64,000 bases of DNA from Candidatus Bathyarchaeota archaeon B24 (GCA_001593865.1 LUCB01000007.1:86921-150920); one strand, 5' to 3'. Counted from the stretch's first letter, positions 1-8,680 are shown. Numbers and translations: made by a program. Notes: generated from the letters alone by a model not told the origin.

Positions 1-668
1 ATATCGAAGTCGGGTATATCCGTGTGGATGAGCGTATCCATCTCCGTGTAGACCCTCTCGACCTCGCCGCACAGGTACCTAGCCAGGTCGAATATGTGGG
101 TCGTCTGCTCGACGACTTGACCGCCGCTAAACTCCCTCCTGATCCACCATGGAGCGTCGGGTATCCCTCCCCACCAATACCCCTCTACAAGCCCTATCCT
201 ACCGCCCTCCCTCACGAGCTTCATACGGGCGGTTTGAACACCGTTGAACTGCCTCCACTGGTATCCGACCCAGCTTTTAACACCATGTCTACCCACGGCG
301 TCGACCATAGACTTAGCCGTCTTCATGTCGAGGGCGATCGGCTTCTCCAAGAAGACGTTAACCCCGTTTTCAGCCGCCACGACCACCTCATCCCTATGGG
401 CAAACGGAGGTATGCATATCCACACGGCGTCAAGCTTCTCCCTCTCGAACATCTCATAGTAGTCGGTGTAGACCGTCGCACCCCCTATCCTCTCGGCGAA
501 GGATAAGGCCTTAGACTTATCGACGTCGCAAAACGCTATAGGCTTGACCCCTAGCTTGACCAGCTGGTTTAGGTGGTGGCTGGCTATGCCGCCGCACCCG
601 ATGAAGCCGACGCTGAGACCCGTTATACCGGGTTCCTCCTCAGCGGCTTTCTCCTCCACGACGACCAT
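1..668 (-). CDS. Gfo/Idh/MocA family oxidoreductase, C-terminus cut by window edge
   Basis: An open frame runs from ATG at 668 off the left edge, giving 222 residues. A strong AAGGAGGTG Shine-Dalgarno precedes the ATG. Residues about 20-29 read VGFIGCGGIA, a Rossmann dinucleotide-binding loop, and near residue 100 there is FLEKPIAL, the EKP motif of the Gfo/Idh/MocA family. Members oxidise or reduce sugars and inositols with NAD(P). The gene lies 16 bp downstream of a fucose-isomerase-like gene on the same strand, so the two are probably one sugar-catabolism operon. The substrate cannot be read from the sequence. The family call is firm; the C-terminal substrate domain is incomplete here. Confidence 0.88.
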   Translation of the reverse strand, partial: MVVVEEKAAEEEPGITGLSVGFIGCGGIASHHLNQLVKLGVKPIAFCDVDKSKALSFAERIGGATVYTDYYEMFEREKLDAVWICIPPFAHRDEVVVAAENGVNVFLEKPIALDMKTAKSMVDAVGRHGVKSWVGYQWRQFNGVQTARMKLVREGGRIGLVEGYWWGGIPDAPWWIRREFSGGQVVEQTTHIFDLARYLCGEVERVYTEMDTLIHTDIPDFD

Positions 669-684
669 TCATTCACCTCCTTCC

Positions 685-2082
685 TTAGACGACCACGGGC
701 TTTATGCCCAGGAATCTACAGGCCTCGAGTATCTCACGGGTGTAGTCTCCATGGATCATGCTGGCGTGATGTACGAAACCCTCCTCCACCAAAACCCTGT
801 AAAGCCTGTCTAGGTCCTCCACCTCGACCCAGCTGTAGGAGCCTCTGGTGTAGAGCGGCTCCTCCACGACCCTGCCCTTGGTTATGAGGAGCTTAAACTC
901 CCCGTCGTACTCGGCCAGCCTATTTATCGTCACGACCCCCGGCTTAAGCCTGAACTCCCCGGTCCCATAGGTCTTCTCGACCCCGAGCTGTCTACAGATT
1001 ATGCTGTGGTATCTCAGCTTCACGGGGCAACCCTGGCATGCGAGCGAAGGCGGGGCGTTCCCGCAGTGCCATAGGAGGACGAGGTTATCCTTCTCAGGAT
1101 GCCTTATGGTCCAGTCGACGAAGTGCGGAGGCGTGGTCTCGAGCGACGCCAGGTACTGGATAAGCATGGTTAAAGCCCCATAGATGTCTGATTCGCAGGC
1201 CGTGATCAGGCCTGAATCCGTAAGCCTCCCCAAGATGTGGCAGACGACTATGCCGTACATCTGCTGGAACTCGAGCCAGCATCTTATACCGGCGGCCGAT
1301 AGTTTCTTATCCCTGAAAATCCGTCTCAGAACGGTCTCGACCTTCGCCATGAGCTTAAGCTTCTCAGAGGGTATCTCAGACGCGTCTGCCCTCTTCTTGA
1401 GGTCTTCTAAAACCTCTAGAAGCTCAGGGTCCCCGTCTTCCAGAGCCTCTACGTCTAGGGCTACCTGGGATAAATCCACCGGGACAAGCTTCTGGCCGAA
1501 GGATTTTATCATAGCCACCTCGTCGAAGCTACAGGTCTCGAAGCGCTCAGGCCTCAGACCTATAAGCCCTATGTTAGCCCCCTTAAAACCACCCACTATC
1601 GAGCATACACGCATGAAACGCTCGACTCCTTCCCTGAAAACCTCGTCCTCAGGGTATACGACTCCTAGAAAACTGAAGGGTAAACCTCTCCTATACAGGG
1701 CTGAGGTAAGTGAGAGGGTTCCGCAGAAGCTGTCAGACTTCCTGAAGCCCTCCGGGCTTATAGGAGGCTCCTTGGTCGCAAACACCATTATAGGCTTCCT
1801 CAAAGCGTCGGCTATCCTAGCACCGGCGACTTCATCCCCGAACGTCATCGTGCCCAGAAGCAGCCCGTCGACCCCTCTGCTCTTGAAGAGCTCGATGACC
1901 TTATCGGCGTCCTCGTCGTCCCTCACAAGACCCCCCTTCGTAAAGTTCTCGTCGGGATATACGAGGTCTAGGTTTTCGACCTCAGATAAAGCGTCGAGAA
2001 ACCTCCTCCTAAGCTCCACAGCCCAGTCCTCGTCGAAAGGCTCCCTATGCAGGGGTACAAAACCTAACGTTATCTTCCTCAA
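685..2082 (-). CDS. L-fucose/L-arabinose isomerase-family protein
   Basis: A 465-residue protein resembling the FucI/AraA-like isomerase family (COG2407 type), which interconverts aldoses and ketoses using a divalent metal. It has the family's two Rossmann-like N-terminal domains (segments VDGLLLGTMTFGDE, IMVFATKEPP) and a C-terminal segment with the paired Cys motif ACQGCP and a late THH-type region (FVHHASMIHGDY). The start is TTG at 2082, preceded by TAGGAGGTG at good spacing. A TATA-like element at 2122-2132 supports a promoter for this gene and the downstream oxidoreductase. Sugar specificity is unknown, and other sugar-binding members of the family lack isomerase activity. Confidence 0.75.
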   Translation of the reverse strand: MRKITLGFVPLHREPFDEDWAVELRRRFLDALSEVENLDLVYPDENFTKGGLVRDDEDADKVIELFKSRGVDGLLLGTMTFGDEVAGARIADALRKPIMVFATKEPPISPEGFRKSDSFCGTLSLTSALYRRGLPFSFLGVVYPEDEVFREGVERFMRVCSIVGGFKGANIGLIGLRPERFETCSFDEVAMIKSFGQKLVPVDLSQVALDVEALEDGDPELLEVLEDLKKRADASEIPSEKLKLMAKVETVLRRIFRDKKLSAAGIRCWLEFQQMYGIVVCHILGRLTDSGLITACESDIYGALTMLIQYLASLETTPPHFVDWTIRHPEKDNLVLLWHCGNAPPSLACQGCPVKLRYHSIICRQLGVEKTYGTGEFRLKPGVVTINRLAEYDGEFKLLITKGRVVEEPLYTRGSYSWVEVEDLDRLYRVLVEEGFVHHASMIHGDYTREILEACRFLGIKPVVV

Positions 2083-2121
2083 TCAAGCACCTCCTAGCTA
2101 AGGTTTAGCGTCTTCTTTAGA

Positions 2122-2132
2122 CTTAAATATAA
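2122..2132 (-). promoter_or_regulatory. TATA box of isomerase/oxidoreductase operon
   Basis: Minus-strand TTATATTTAAG. A start about 26 nt downstream falls near 2101, 19 nt before the TTG start and ahead of its Shine-Dalgarno. Confidence 0.5.
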
Positions 2133-2136
2133 CCTT

Positions 2137-3018
2137 CTAACGTGGTTTAAAAGCCAACACCGCCGATATCTCCGACCTTCTCCTAGCCGTAAACCCGGCT
2201 TTCTCAAGCCGCCCCTTGACACCCCCCATGATATCCTTACCCCTTCTGTAGCCTGGCTGCCCCGTGTAGTGCACCAAGACGCCTCCAGGTTTTAGGACAC
2301 GGTATAGCTCCCTGTAGAAGCTTAGACTGTACAGCTCTCCGGCCAGCGCAAGCCTAGGGGGGTCGTGGATCACCTTGTCGAAGGAACCGTCTTCAAGCTC
2401 CTCGACGACCCTTGAAGCATCCCCCAGGATTATAGAGACCCTCCGGTCTTCAAGCCACCTACTCCATGGGTTGTAGCATGCCATCTCGAGGACGTTGGGG
2501 TCCTTCTCTATGCTTAGAACCGCGTTTGCACCCATCTTCAACGCCCATATCGCTGTGTAGCCCAGCCCCGTGCACACGTCTAGAACCCTGTCACCCCTCC
2601 TCACCGAGAGGAGCCTGACCTTGGCTTCCGAGTCTCTCCAAGGGGTTATACCGGAGACCCTGTGCATGTGTATGCCGTTTATCTCTATCGTAGGCGCCTC
2701 TCTAGGGGCTACGCACCTAAGCTTGTAATAGCTCCCGGCGGAGTACCATGCGAGTTTCCTGAGCGACCCGTTTATCACCGCGTAGACCGCTCTATCGTCT
2801 TCAAGCACTGTCTCCAAGTCCTCAAGCCGGACCTTCGAGCCGCGTACAACCGCGTATCCCTCCTCTACGACCACCCGTTCTTCGGATAGACCCATGTCTA
2901 GCGTGACCGAGACCTCACCCCTAGGAGCCGCGTTCAAAATCCTCCCGGCGACATAGCTGGTTAAGACTGGAAGACCCTTAAACCGGTACTCGAAAACCTT
3001 GTAGAGCTCTCTAGACAA
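2137..3018 (-). CDS. Archaeal SAM-dependent methyltransferase
   Basis: A 293-residue protein. The C-terminal half is a class I methyltransferase: VLDVCTGLGYTAIWAL is motif I (SAM binding), LSIEKD is motif II, HDPPRLA is the DPP[R/Y]-type motif IV, and LKPGGVLVHYTG follows. The N-terminal third (about 1-125) is a separate conserved domain found in archaeal proteins of the COG2521 type. The DPP motif hints at a base or amine target, but the substrate is not known. Start is TTG at 3018 with only a weak GGAGAAG upstream. The gene is divergent from the rhomboid gene. Confidence 0.8.
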   Translation of the reverse strand: MSRELYKVFEYRFKGLPVLTSYVAGRILNAAPRGEVSVTLDMGLSEERVVVEEGYAVVRGSKVRLEDLETVLEDDRAVYAVINGSLRKLAWYSAGSYYKLRCVAPREAPTIEINGIHMHRVSGITPWRDSEAKVRLLSVRRGDRVLDVCTGLGYTAIWALKMGANAVLSIEKDPNVLEMACYNPWSRWLEDRRVSIILGDASRVVEELEDGSFDKVIHDPPRLALAGELYSLSFYRELYRVLKPGGVLVHYTGQPGYRRGKDIMGGVKGRLEKAGFTARRRSEISAVLAFKPR

Positions 3019-3078
3019 GACTTCTCCGAGAAACTATTCGGTTTACAAGGGTATATGAACGATCCGGGACGGAAAGTT

Positions 3079-3085
3079 CTTTAAA
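3079..3085 (+). promoter_or_regulatory. TATA box of rhomboid gene
   Basis: CTTTAAA, predicting a start near 3108, about 11 nt before the ATG at 3119. Confidence 0.4.
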
Positions 3086-3118
3086 CAGAAGGCTCCTCTA
3101 CTCTCTGGGTACAGGGTC

Positions 3119-3886
3119 ATGGAGATTCCCATAGGGGTGTATCCTAAAAGACGGAGGTATAAGCCAGTCGCGACGTGGACACTCACGGTCGTCAACGTAG
3201 TCGTGTTCATCTACCTAGCGGCGAACGGGCTTCTAGACGAGGCCGTAGCGGCCTATGGTCTTGTACCGGCGTATATCTTGGAGGGGAGGCGCCTCTACAC
3301 GGTGTTAACGTCGATGTTTCTACACGGAGGGCTCATGCACCTCGCGGGTAATATGATGTACCTAGTCGTCTTCGGCTCAGGCATAGAGGCTAGGCTCGGG
3401 AGGGCGAGGTTCCTACTCCTCTACCTCCTATCGGGCATACTAGCGTCCGTAGCGCATATGGTGATCCTGCTACTCTTCACAGAGCCCATCGTCGTATACG
3501 GCCCCATGGGCGCCACGGTATACGACCCCCTTGAGACGCCCTGCGTAGGAGCGTCTGGGGCCATATCCGGCCTCCTAGGAGCCTACCTACTGCTCTTCCC
3601 CAACGCGAACCTGAGGGTCCTGACTTTCATAGGTATGATCCCTGTTGTCATAAGCATACCGGCCGTGCTGTTCATAGGGTTCTGGTTCCTATACCAGCTA
3701 TACATGGGCTATGTGTCGCTGCTACTACCTGCCCCGTTCTTCTCAGGTGTCGCGTTCTGGGCTCACATCGGAGGCTTCGTAGCAGGTCTGGTGGTGACCC
3801 CCATGATAGGGAGAAAGGCTAGACGCAGGAGGAGGGTGCTGATAGATAGACGTGGAAGAGTATGGTACGAGATACCCGTCGACTGA
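3119..3886 (+). CDS. Rhomboid-family intramembrane serine protease
   Basis: A 255-residue polytopic membrane protein that cleaves substrate transmembrane helices inside the bilayer. The catalytic Ser lies in GASG (Ser146) and the general-base His in AHIGG (His216). The conserved HxxxN (His74, Asn78 in MHLAGN) stabilises the oxyanion. About six hydrophobic segments are visible, starting near residues 20-36. The C-terminal about 25 residues are highly basic (KARRRRR) and should be cytoplasmic. All hallmark residues are present, so it is probably active. It is monocistronic and divergent from the methyltransferase. Substrates are unknown. Confidence 0.92.
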   Translation: MEIPIGVYPKRRRYKPVATWTLTVVNVVVFIYLAANGLLDEAVAAYGLVPAYILEGRRLYTVLTSMFLHGGLMHLAGNMMYLVVFGSGIEARLGRARFLLLYLLSGILASVAHMVILLLFTEPIVVYGPMGATVYDPLETPCVGASGAISGLLGAYLLLFPNANLRVLTFIGMIPVVISIPAVLFIGFWFLYQLYMGYVSLLLPAPFFSGVAFWAHIGGFVAGLVVTPMIGRKARRRRRVLIDRRGRVWYEIPVD

Positions 3887-3895
3887 CCTTAGTCC

Positions 3896-4243
3896 TTAAG
3901 CCCTTTCACCCGTCTGACTTTCACGCTTCCCGCTCAGAAGCGTATAGCCCATCCTTATGAGCGGAGGGGTTATCAGGGTCGACCCGAGCGAGACAACTAT
4001 GAGTATTAGATAAGCCTGCTGGTTCAGGATGCCCAGCGAAAGACCGTACTGAGCGAACAGCAGCCCCACCTCACCCCTAGGTATCATGTTCAAACCGACT
4101 ATCAAAGCCTCCCTAGCCGTTAGACCACCGGCCATGGCCCCTAGACTACACCCCACTATCTTACCCAAAGCCGCTACCGTTATGAAGAGTAAAGTCATCA
4201 AAGCCACCTCACCGAACAGACGGACATCTACGTGCATACCCAT
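3896..4243 (-). pseudogene. Kef/CPA2 cation:proton antiporter, C-terminal fragment (frameshifted)
   Basis: This 115-residue frame carries the C-terminal helices of a CPA2-type Na+/H+ antiporter: GMHVDVRLF, then RGEVGLLFAQYG, the conserved motif near the last core helices. It directly continues the upstream fragment. Adding one T to the run of six T on the coding strand (plus-strand A6 at 4246-4251) joins them as PMFFCMGMHVDV, the expected family sequence. This is therefore the tail of one gene and not an independent protein. Whether the shift is real, a sequencing error or a tolerated slip site cannot be decided here. Confidence 0.75.
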
Positions 4244-5077
4244 ACAAAAAACATAGGAGTCAATATCTGAGAAAGCGGTCTGATATCGTTTGCTATCCCC
4301 TCTTTATGCTTAGTCTCAGCAAATAGGAAGCCGCCGAGAAGCGCACCTAGGATCGCTGCTAATCCTGTATGCTCTGCGAGATAGGCTGTTACGATCGCCG
4401 TCGCGACCGCCATACTAAGCAAAACTCCTCTAATCTTGAATCTCTCAGCGATGTAGTCTATAACTCTGGGAAATATTTTCACACCGATTCCTAGGAAAAC
4501 GCCGAAAAAAGTCAACGTCGACACTATGGTAGTTGTTAATTCCTCAACCCCTATAGCTCCTTTAAGATTTATACTAACCAGCATGGTTAGGATTAACAAG
4601 CCGAGCACATCGTCTATTATAGCTGCGCCAAGAGTGCATCTAGACTCTCTAAGATGAAGTTTACCCATATCCGATAACGTTCTGACAGATATCCCGATGC
4701 TCGTTGCCGTCAGAGCCGATGCCATAAACAAGGCAACCATTACATCCAGGTTAAGGGCTATCAAAACAGCATATCCGATTATGAAGGGTGTTACAAGACC
4801 TCCTATCGCCACGTAAAGAGAGGATTTACCTACGGCCATCAATGCTCTGACATCCGATTCCAGCCCCACCTCGAATAGTAGGAGTATGGCGCCCATCTCG
4901 GCCAGCATGTCGAAAAGCCTACTGGGGTGGATCAGCGAGAGGACGCTGGGCCCTAGGAGCATGCCAGCTATAAGCTCGCCTAAGACGTCAGGCTGGCCGA
5001 GCTTTCTCATGACGGCCCCGCAGACTTTAGCCGCCAGTAGGAAACTCCAGCAGGGGGTCGGTGGGTATGGCTTCCAT
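4228..5077 (-). pseudogene. Kef/CPA2 cation:proton antiporter, N-terminal and core fragment (frameshifted)
   Basis: The main open frame (5010 down to 4228, 260 residues) has the CPA2 core: LGQPDVLGELIAGMLLGPS at the N-terminus and AAIIDDVLGLL, with the paired Asp typical of electrogenic Na+/H+ exchangers such as NapA. The first helix is out of frame. ATG at 5077 opens MEAIPTDPLLEF, and removing one base around 5038-5060 (a C5 run or TTTCC on the coding strand) leads into LLAAKVCGAVMRKLGQP. Rejoined with the 3' fragment, the product would be about 393 residues, a normal length. The segment is visibly more AT-rich than its neighbours. Confidence 0.75.
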
Positions 5078-5103
5078 ACTTAAGCTAAGGGTTGTTCGTC
5101 AAA

Positions 5104-5111
5104 TTTATAAA
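5104..5111 (+). promoter_or_regulatory. TATA box of 107-residue gene
   Basis: TTTATAAA. The predicted transcription start near 5132 lies after the upstream TTG at 5114, which is why TTG 5144 is taken as the start codon. Confidence 0.55.
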
Positions 5112-5143
5112 CCTTGATCATCCATCTCAAAGATAAGAGAGGC

Positions 5144-5467
5144 TTGAGCGAGGAGAAATATCCGACTTACGAGGCTGAGTTAGACCTCGAAGATGTCAAG
5201 GTCGAGGATGCGTTGAACGCCATAAGAGAGGTCTGCCGTAAGCTATCGTTCGAGGAGCGGCTTAACTACCTAGAGGCGAGTAGAAGGGGGCCCAGCGTGA
5301 TAGAGTTTATATGCGGAGACGAGAGGGTGCTCGTCGCGATCCTAGAGAACGAGCGTAAGGTAAGGTTGTCCTTCACCGTGCCTAAAGAAAAGTATAGACG
5401 GCTCATAGACGAGCTTAAAAACGCCTTAAACTCCTCCATAGCCGACAAGATCAAGATACACCTGTGA
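5144..5467 (+). CDS. Hypothetical protein, 107 residues
   Basis: I do not recognise this small soluble protein. It starts MSEEKYPTYEAELDLEDV and looks like an alternating alpha/beta fold: an acidic N-terminal strand, a helix (EDALNAIREVCRKL), a beta region around VIEFICGDERVLVAI, and a C-terminal basic helix. The TTG at 5144 is preceded by GAGAGG and follows the TATA box by about 33 nt; the longer frame opens at TTG 5114. It sits between the antiporter and the HEPN-MNT pair and does not overlap either. There is no transmembrane segment or signal peptide. Confidence 0.6.
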   Translation: MSEEKYPTYEAELDLEDVKVEDALNAIREVCRKLSFEERLNYLEASRRGPSVIEFICGDERVLVAILENERKVRLSFTVPKEKYRRLIDELKNALNSSIADKIKIHL

Positions 5468-5576
5468 GCGTTCCGAAACCTCGTTTAAATACCTTAGCGG
5501 CTGGTCTGGAGGTTTTAACGACATCCGAGATATGAGACGCGAGCTACTTGACTATCTATCTTAAGAGAAATGGAGC

Positions 5577-6008
5577 ATGCTTATATGGTCGATGGAAGGC
5601 TATATAGATGGGGATAGGGTGGTATCTCGGGCTACTGATTGGTTAAGGCAGGCTTTGAGAGACTTGGAGCATGCCAAGAGATCTGTGGAGCTTGGCGACT
5701 ATGAGTGGGCGTGCTTCGCAGCTCAGCAAGCTGCGGAAAAAGCCGTTAAAGCACTGTATCAGAAGCTAGGTATAGAGGTCTGGGGTCACTCCATATCACG
5801 GATGCTTGAGGCGCTACCTGAGGATCATAAGCCGCCGGGTGGGGCAGTGGGGAAGGCTAAAGAGCTTGACAGACATTATATTCCTACGAGGTATCCGAAC
5901 TTCCACCCAGAAGGGGCGCCTATGGACTACTATACAAGAGAGGACGCGGAGAGGGCGGTTAGATATGCGGAAGAAATCGTCGAATTCTGCAGAGGTAAGG
6001 TTCTTTAA
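5577..6008 (+). CDS. HEPN domain protein (HEPN-MNT module)
   Basis: A 143-residue all-alpha HEPN protein of the COG1895 type. The family segments are visible: WLRQALRDLEHAKRS, CFAAQQAAEKAVKALY, and DRHYIPTRYPNFHPEGAP, which contains an R-x4-H arrangement (RYPNFH) like the catalytic motif of HEPN ribonucleases. HEPN proteins paired with minimal nucleotidyltransferases form type VII toxin-antitoxin systems in which the MNT partner modifies the toxin. The MNT gene overlaps its 3' end by 44 nt. The start is uncertain: ATG 5577, ATG 5592 or GTG 5619 are all in frame, and the last would begin just before SRATDWLRQ. Confidence 0.85.
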   Translation: MLIWSMEGYIDGDRVVSRATDWLRQALRDLEHAKRSVELGDYEWACFAAQQAAEKAVKALYQKLGIEVWGHSISRMLEALPEDHKPPGGAVGKAKELDRHYIPTRYPNFHPEGAPMDYYTREDAERAVRYAEEIVEFCRGKVL

Positions 6009-6384
6009 ACTAGATTACGAGAAGGTTTTAGAAGAGCTTAGGGAGTACGCTAGGAAAGCGGTGGATAGAGGAGCTAGGACTGTGATTTTAATAGGGTCGC
6101 TTGCGAGGGGCGACTACACCGCGTTTTCAGACGCAGACGTCGTTATCGTATCGGACAACGTCCCTGAGAGGTTTCTGGACCGTATAACCGATTTCATAGA
6201 CCCAACGCTGTCGGTCGACGTAGAGCCGAGGGTATACACCAGCAGGGAACTACTGAAGATGGCGGAGGAGGGTAAGAAACTCGTCAGAGAGATCCTAGAG
6301 TATGGGAAGCTCTTAGCGGGGGACGAGAGCATAATTGAAGCGGTTAGAGAAGCCCTAGAACATAAGCCTCTTGAGCGAGGCTAG
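5965..6384 (+). CDS. Minimal nucleotidyltransferase (MNT), HEPN partner
   Basis: A 139-residue DNA polymerase-beta-fold nucleotidyltransferase. The signature is LIGSLARGDYTAFSDADVVI, matching GSx(R)G..SDxD with the two metal-binding Asp. A third acidic position (VDVEPRVY) follows. The longer frame opens at 5806, but that region is the HEPN gene read out of frame, so ATG 5965 (MRKKSSNSAEV) is chosen. MNT proteins of these pairs AMPylate or otherwise neutralise the HEPN toxin, and overlap with the HEPN gene implies co-translation. It converges on the lysJ/argD gene, with the 3' ends overlapping by about four bases. Confidence 0.85.
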   Translation: MRKKSSNSAEVRFFKLDYEKVLEELREYARKAVDRGARTVILIGSLARGDYTAFSDADVVIVSDNVPERFLDRITDFIDPTLSVDVEPRVYTSRELLKMAEEGKKLVREILEYGKLLAGDESIIEAVREALEHKPLERG

Positions 6385-7561
6385 GCTCTGTCTAACTCGT
6401 CTAAGACCTCGTCTAGGATGGCTAGGGCCTTTAGGATCTGATCACTAGCGGCGGGAGGAACCTCAGTATGTTTCTCCCGGAGTACAGGGTTATCAAGCCC
6501 CTTTCCAGGCTTTTCATGAGTATATTCTTCACGTCGAACCGTAGTTCGGCGGCCCTCATCAAACCGAGACCCCTGACCTCCCTGAGACACCTATGTTTTT
6601 GCTTAAGCCTCTCCAATCCTTCCCCGAAGACCTTCCCCAATCGCCTAGCCCTACCCGGTAGGTCTTCCTCGACTATTATGTCCAGGACCGCGGAGGCGGC
6701 GGCGCAGGCGACCGGGTTACCGCCGAAGGTGCTCGTATGGTCCCCACGCTTGAGGCTTCGAGCAACCTCATCCCGGGCAAGTGTAGCACCCATAGGTACT
6801 CCGCCGGCCAACCCCTTGGCTACGCACATGATATCAGGCTCCACATTCCAATGCTGGCAGGCCCACATGGCTCCGGTGCGTCCGAGCCCCGTCTGGATCT
6901 CGTCCACGATCAGCAAAGCCCCCTTACTATCGCAGAGCTCACGTAGACCCCTAAGGTAATCGTCCGGGGGAAGCTTTACACCGCTTTCGCCTTGAATAGG
7001 CTCGACTATGAAAGCCATCGTGTCTTCGTCGACGGCCTTCTCAGCCCTCTCTAGGTTCCCGTAAGGCACGAACTCCACGTTTTTCAAAAGTAGGGGTTGG
7101 AAGGGGCGCCTATACCTGGGGTTCCAGGTCACCGATAGGGCGCCTATGGTCTTTCCGTGGAATCCACCCATAGTCGAGACTATCTTAGACCGCTCTGTGT
7201 ATCTTCTAGCCATCTTTATAGCGGCTTCGACCGCCTCGGCACCGCTACTGCAGAGATAAGCCTTCTCGAGACCCTTAGGCGCCGCCTTCAGAAGCTTCTC
7301 CAAAAGCTGCGCCCTCACCTCGTTGTAGAGGCTCGGGTGGCATATCATGAGCCTCTCGGCCTGATGCTTGACTGCTTCGACCAGCTTAGGATGGCAGTGT
7401 CCGACGACCGCTACGCCGTATCCACCCATGAGGTCTATATACTCCCTACCCTCCACGTCCCATAAGGTTGCTCCCTCGCCACGGGCCACCGCGACCGGGT
7501 ACCTGAAGTACACGTCCACCAGATACCTGCTCTCTAGGCCTATGACATCCTCAGTTTTCAC
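6381..7561 (-). CDS. argD: LysW-lysine/ornithine (acetylornithine-type) aminotransferase, C-terminal frameshift
   Basis: A class III PLP aminotransferase that forms the amino group of LysW-gamma-lysine and/or LysW-ornithine. PLP-binding Lys249 sits in CVAKGLAGG, and Asp220 in VDEIQTGLGRTG contacts the pyridine nitrogen. The first frame (7561 down to 6431) stops after RFLPPLVIRS. The adjacent frame continues immediately with ILKALAILDEVLDEL to a stop at 6381, exactly the expected C-terminal helix. One base appears to be missing around 6436-6446. Restored length is about 393 residues. It follows lysY/argC by 13 bp on the same strand. The gene could serve lysine, arginine or both. Confidence 0.88.
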
Positions 7562-7574
7562 GTGAACAAGCCCC

Positions 7575-8627
7575 CTAAACCGGGTGTATACCCGGGTACA
7601 TCAACCCGGTCTTCTCATCCAGCCCATACATGAGGTTTAGGCTCTGAACCGCGTTCCCCACGGCGCCTTTAACTAGGTTATCTATCGCCGCTAGGGCTAC
7701 GACCCTACCTGTGTACGGGTCAGGTTCGAAACCCACGTCGCAGAAGTTTGAGCCTACGATCGGCTTGGGGTCTGGATACCTGAAGATCCCCTTGACGTCC
7801 CTCACAAGCCTTATGAACGGTTCACCCCTGTAGAAGCCCCTGTAGAGCTTCCATAGGTCCCTCACCGAGACCGGTTTCCGGGTGAAGCAGTGGCAGACCG
7901 CTAGGATGCCGCGGACTATGTTTACGGCGTGGGCTGAGAAGGCAACCCTAACCTCCTCTCCGGATAGGATGCTCAGCTCCTGCTCTATCTCGCCTGTATG
8001 TCTATGGCCGACCGGCTTATACGGCCTGATCACGCCGTAGCGTTCGGCGTGTATACTCGCAAGTGAAGGCTTCGCACCGGCTCCTGAGGAACCTATCATC
8101 ACGTCGACGACCACCCTATCAGACTCCACAAGCCCCGACTTGAAGAGCGGCGCCATGGCGAGTATGGCTGCCGTGGACATGCAGCCTGGACAGGCTACAA
8201 GGTCTGCGTTACGGATCTCATCCCTATGGAGCTCCGGAAGCCCATAGACGGCTTTCTCGAGCAGGTCTGGCCTGGGGTGCCGCCAGCCGTACCACCGCTC
8301 GTAGTCTTCAGCCCTCTTAAGCCTGAAGTCTGGGCTCAGGTCTATGACCTTAACCCCGGTCTCTAGAAGCTGTGGAACCATGTTCACCGATACGCCGGCC
8401 GGGGTGCATAGGAACACTACGTCGCTTTCTTCGGCTATCTTTGAGAGGCTCGGGTTGGTGAACTGTATGTCAAGAATCCCCCTTAGGTTGGGGTGGACTC
8501 TATGGACGTATTCCCCCACGTATCTTCTCGACGTGACCGTTTTGAACTCCACCTGCGGATGGCAGGCGAGAATCCTGAGAAGCTCCCCGCCTGTGAACCC
8601 TGAACCTCCGACTATACTGACCTTCAA
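7575..8627 (-). CDS. argC: LysW-aminoadipyl/glutamyl-phosphate reductase (ArgC/LysY type)
   Basis: A 350-residue NADPH-dependent semialdehyde dehydrogenase that reduces the gamma-phosphorylated, LysW-bound intermediate to the semialdehyde. GGSGFTG (residues 7-13) binds NADP, ACPGCMSTAA carries the catalytic cysteine (Cys149), and GHRHTGEIEQEL and SAHAVNIVRGI are conserved active-site segments. Start is TTG 8627 with GAGGAGG upstream. It is followed by the aminotransferase and is divergent from the small PDCD5-like gene. ArgC and LysY are one family; given LysW, LysZ and LysK nearby, a LysW-linked substrate is more likely than an N-acetyl one. Confidence 0.9.
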   Translation of the reverse strand: MKVSIVGGSGFTGGELLRILACHPQVEFKTVTSRRYVGEYVHRVHPNLRGILDIQFTNPSLSKIAEESDVVFLCTPAGVSVNMVPQLLETGVKVIDLSPDFRLKRAEDYERWYGWRHPRPDLLEKAVYGLPELHRDEIRNADLVACPGCMSTAAILAMAPLFKSGLVESDRVVVDVMIGSSGAGAKPSLASIHAERYGVIRPYKPVGHRHTGEIEQELSILSGEEVRVAFSAHAVNIVRGILAVCHCFTRKPVSVRDLWKLYRGFYRGEPFIRLVRDVKGIFRYPDPKPIVGSNFCDVGFEPDPYTGRVVALAAIDNLVKGAVGNAVQSLNLMYGLDEKTGLMYPGIHPV

Positions 8628-8665
8628 CCGAACCTCCTCTTTCCAAAGATAGGAAAGAGGATCGA

Positions 8666-8680
8666 GATTTAACCTTTATG
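8666..8680. promoter_or_regulatory. Shared AT-rich promoter between argC and PDCD5-like gene
   Basis: GATTTAACCTTTATG. On minus, GGTTAAATC places a start near 8645, 18 nt before the argC TTG and upstream of its Shine-Dalgarno. On plus, TTTAAC would start near 8697. Confidence 0.4.

Noticed and set aside
1184..2101. Long plus-strand open frame (305 codons) opposite the isomerase gene
   Set aside because: It is Ser/Pro/Arg-rich without motifs and is the antisense of a convincing gene with promoter and ribosome site; a composition shadow.
5806..5964. Longer start for the MNT gene
   Set aside because: The added residues are the HEPN gene read in another frame and lack any nucleotidyltransferase similarity.
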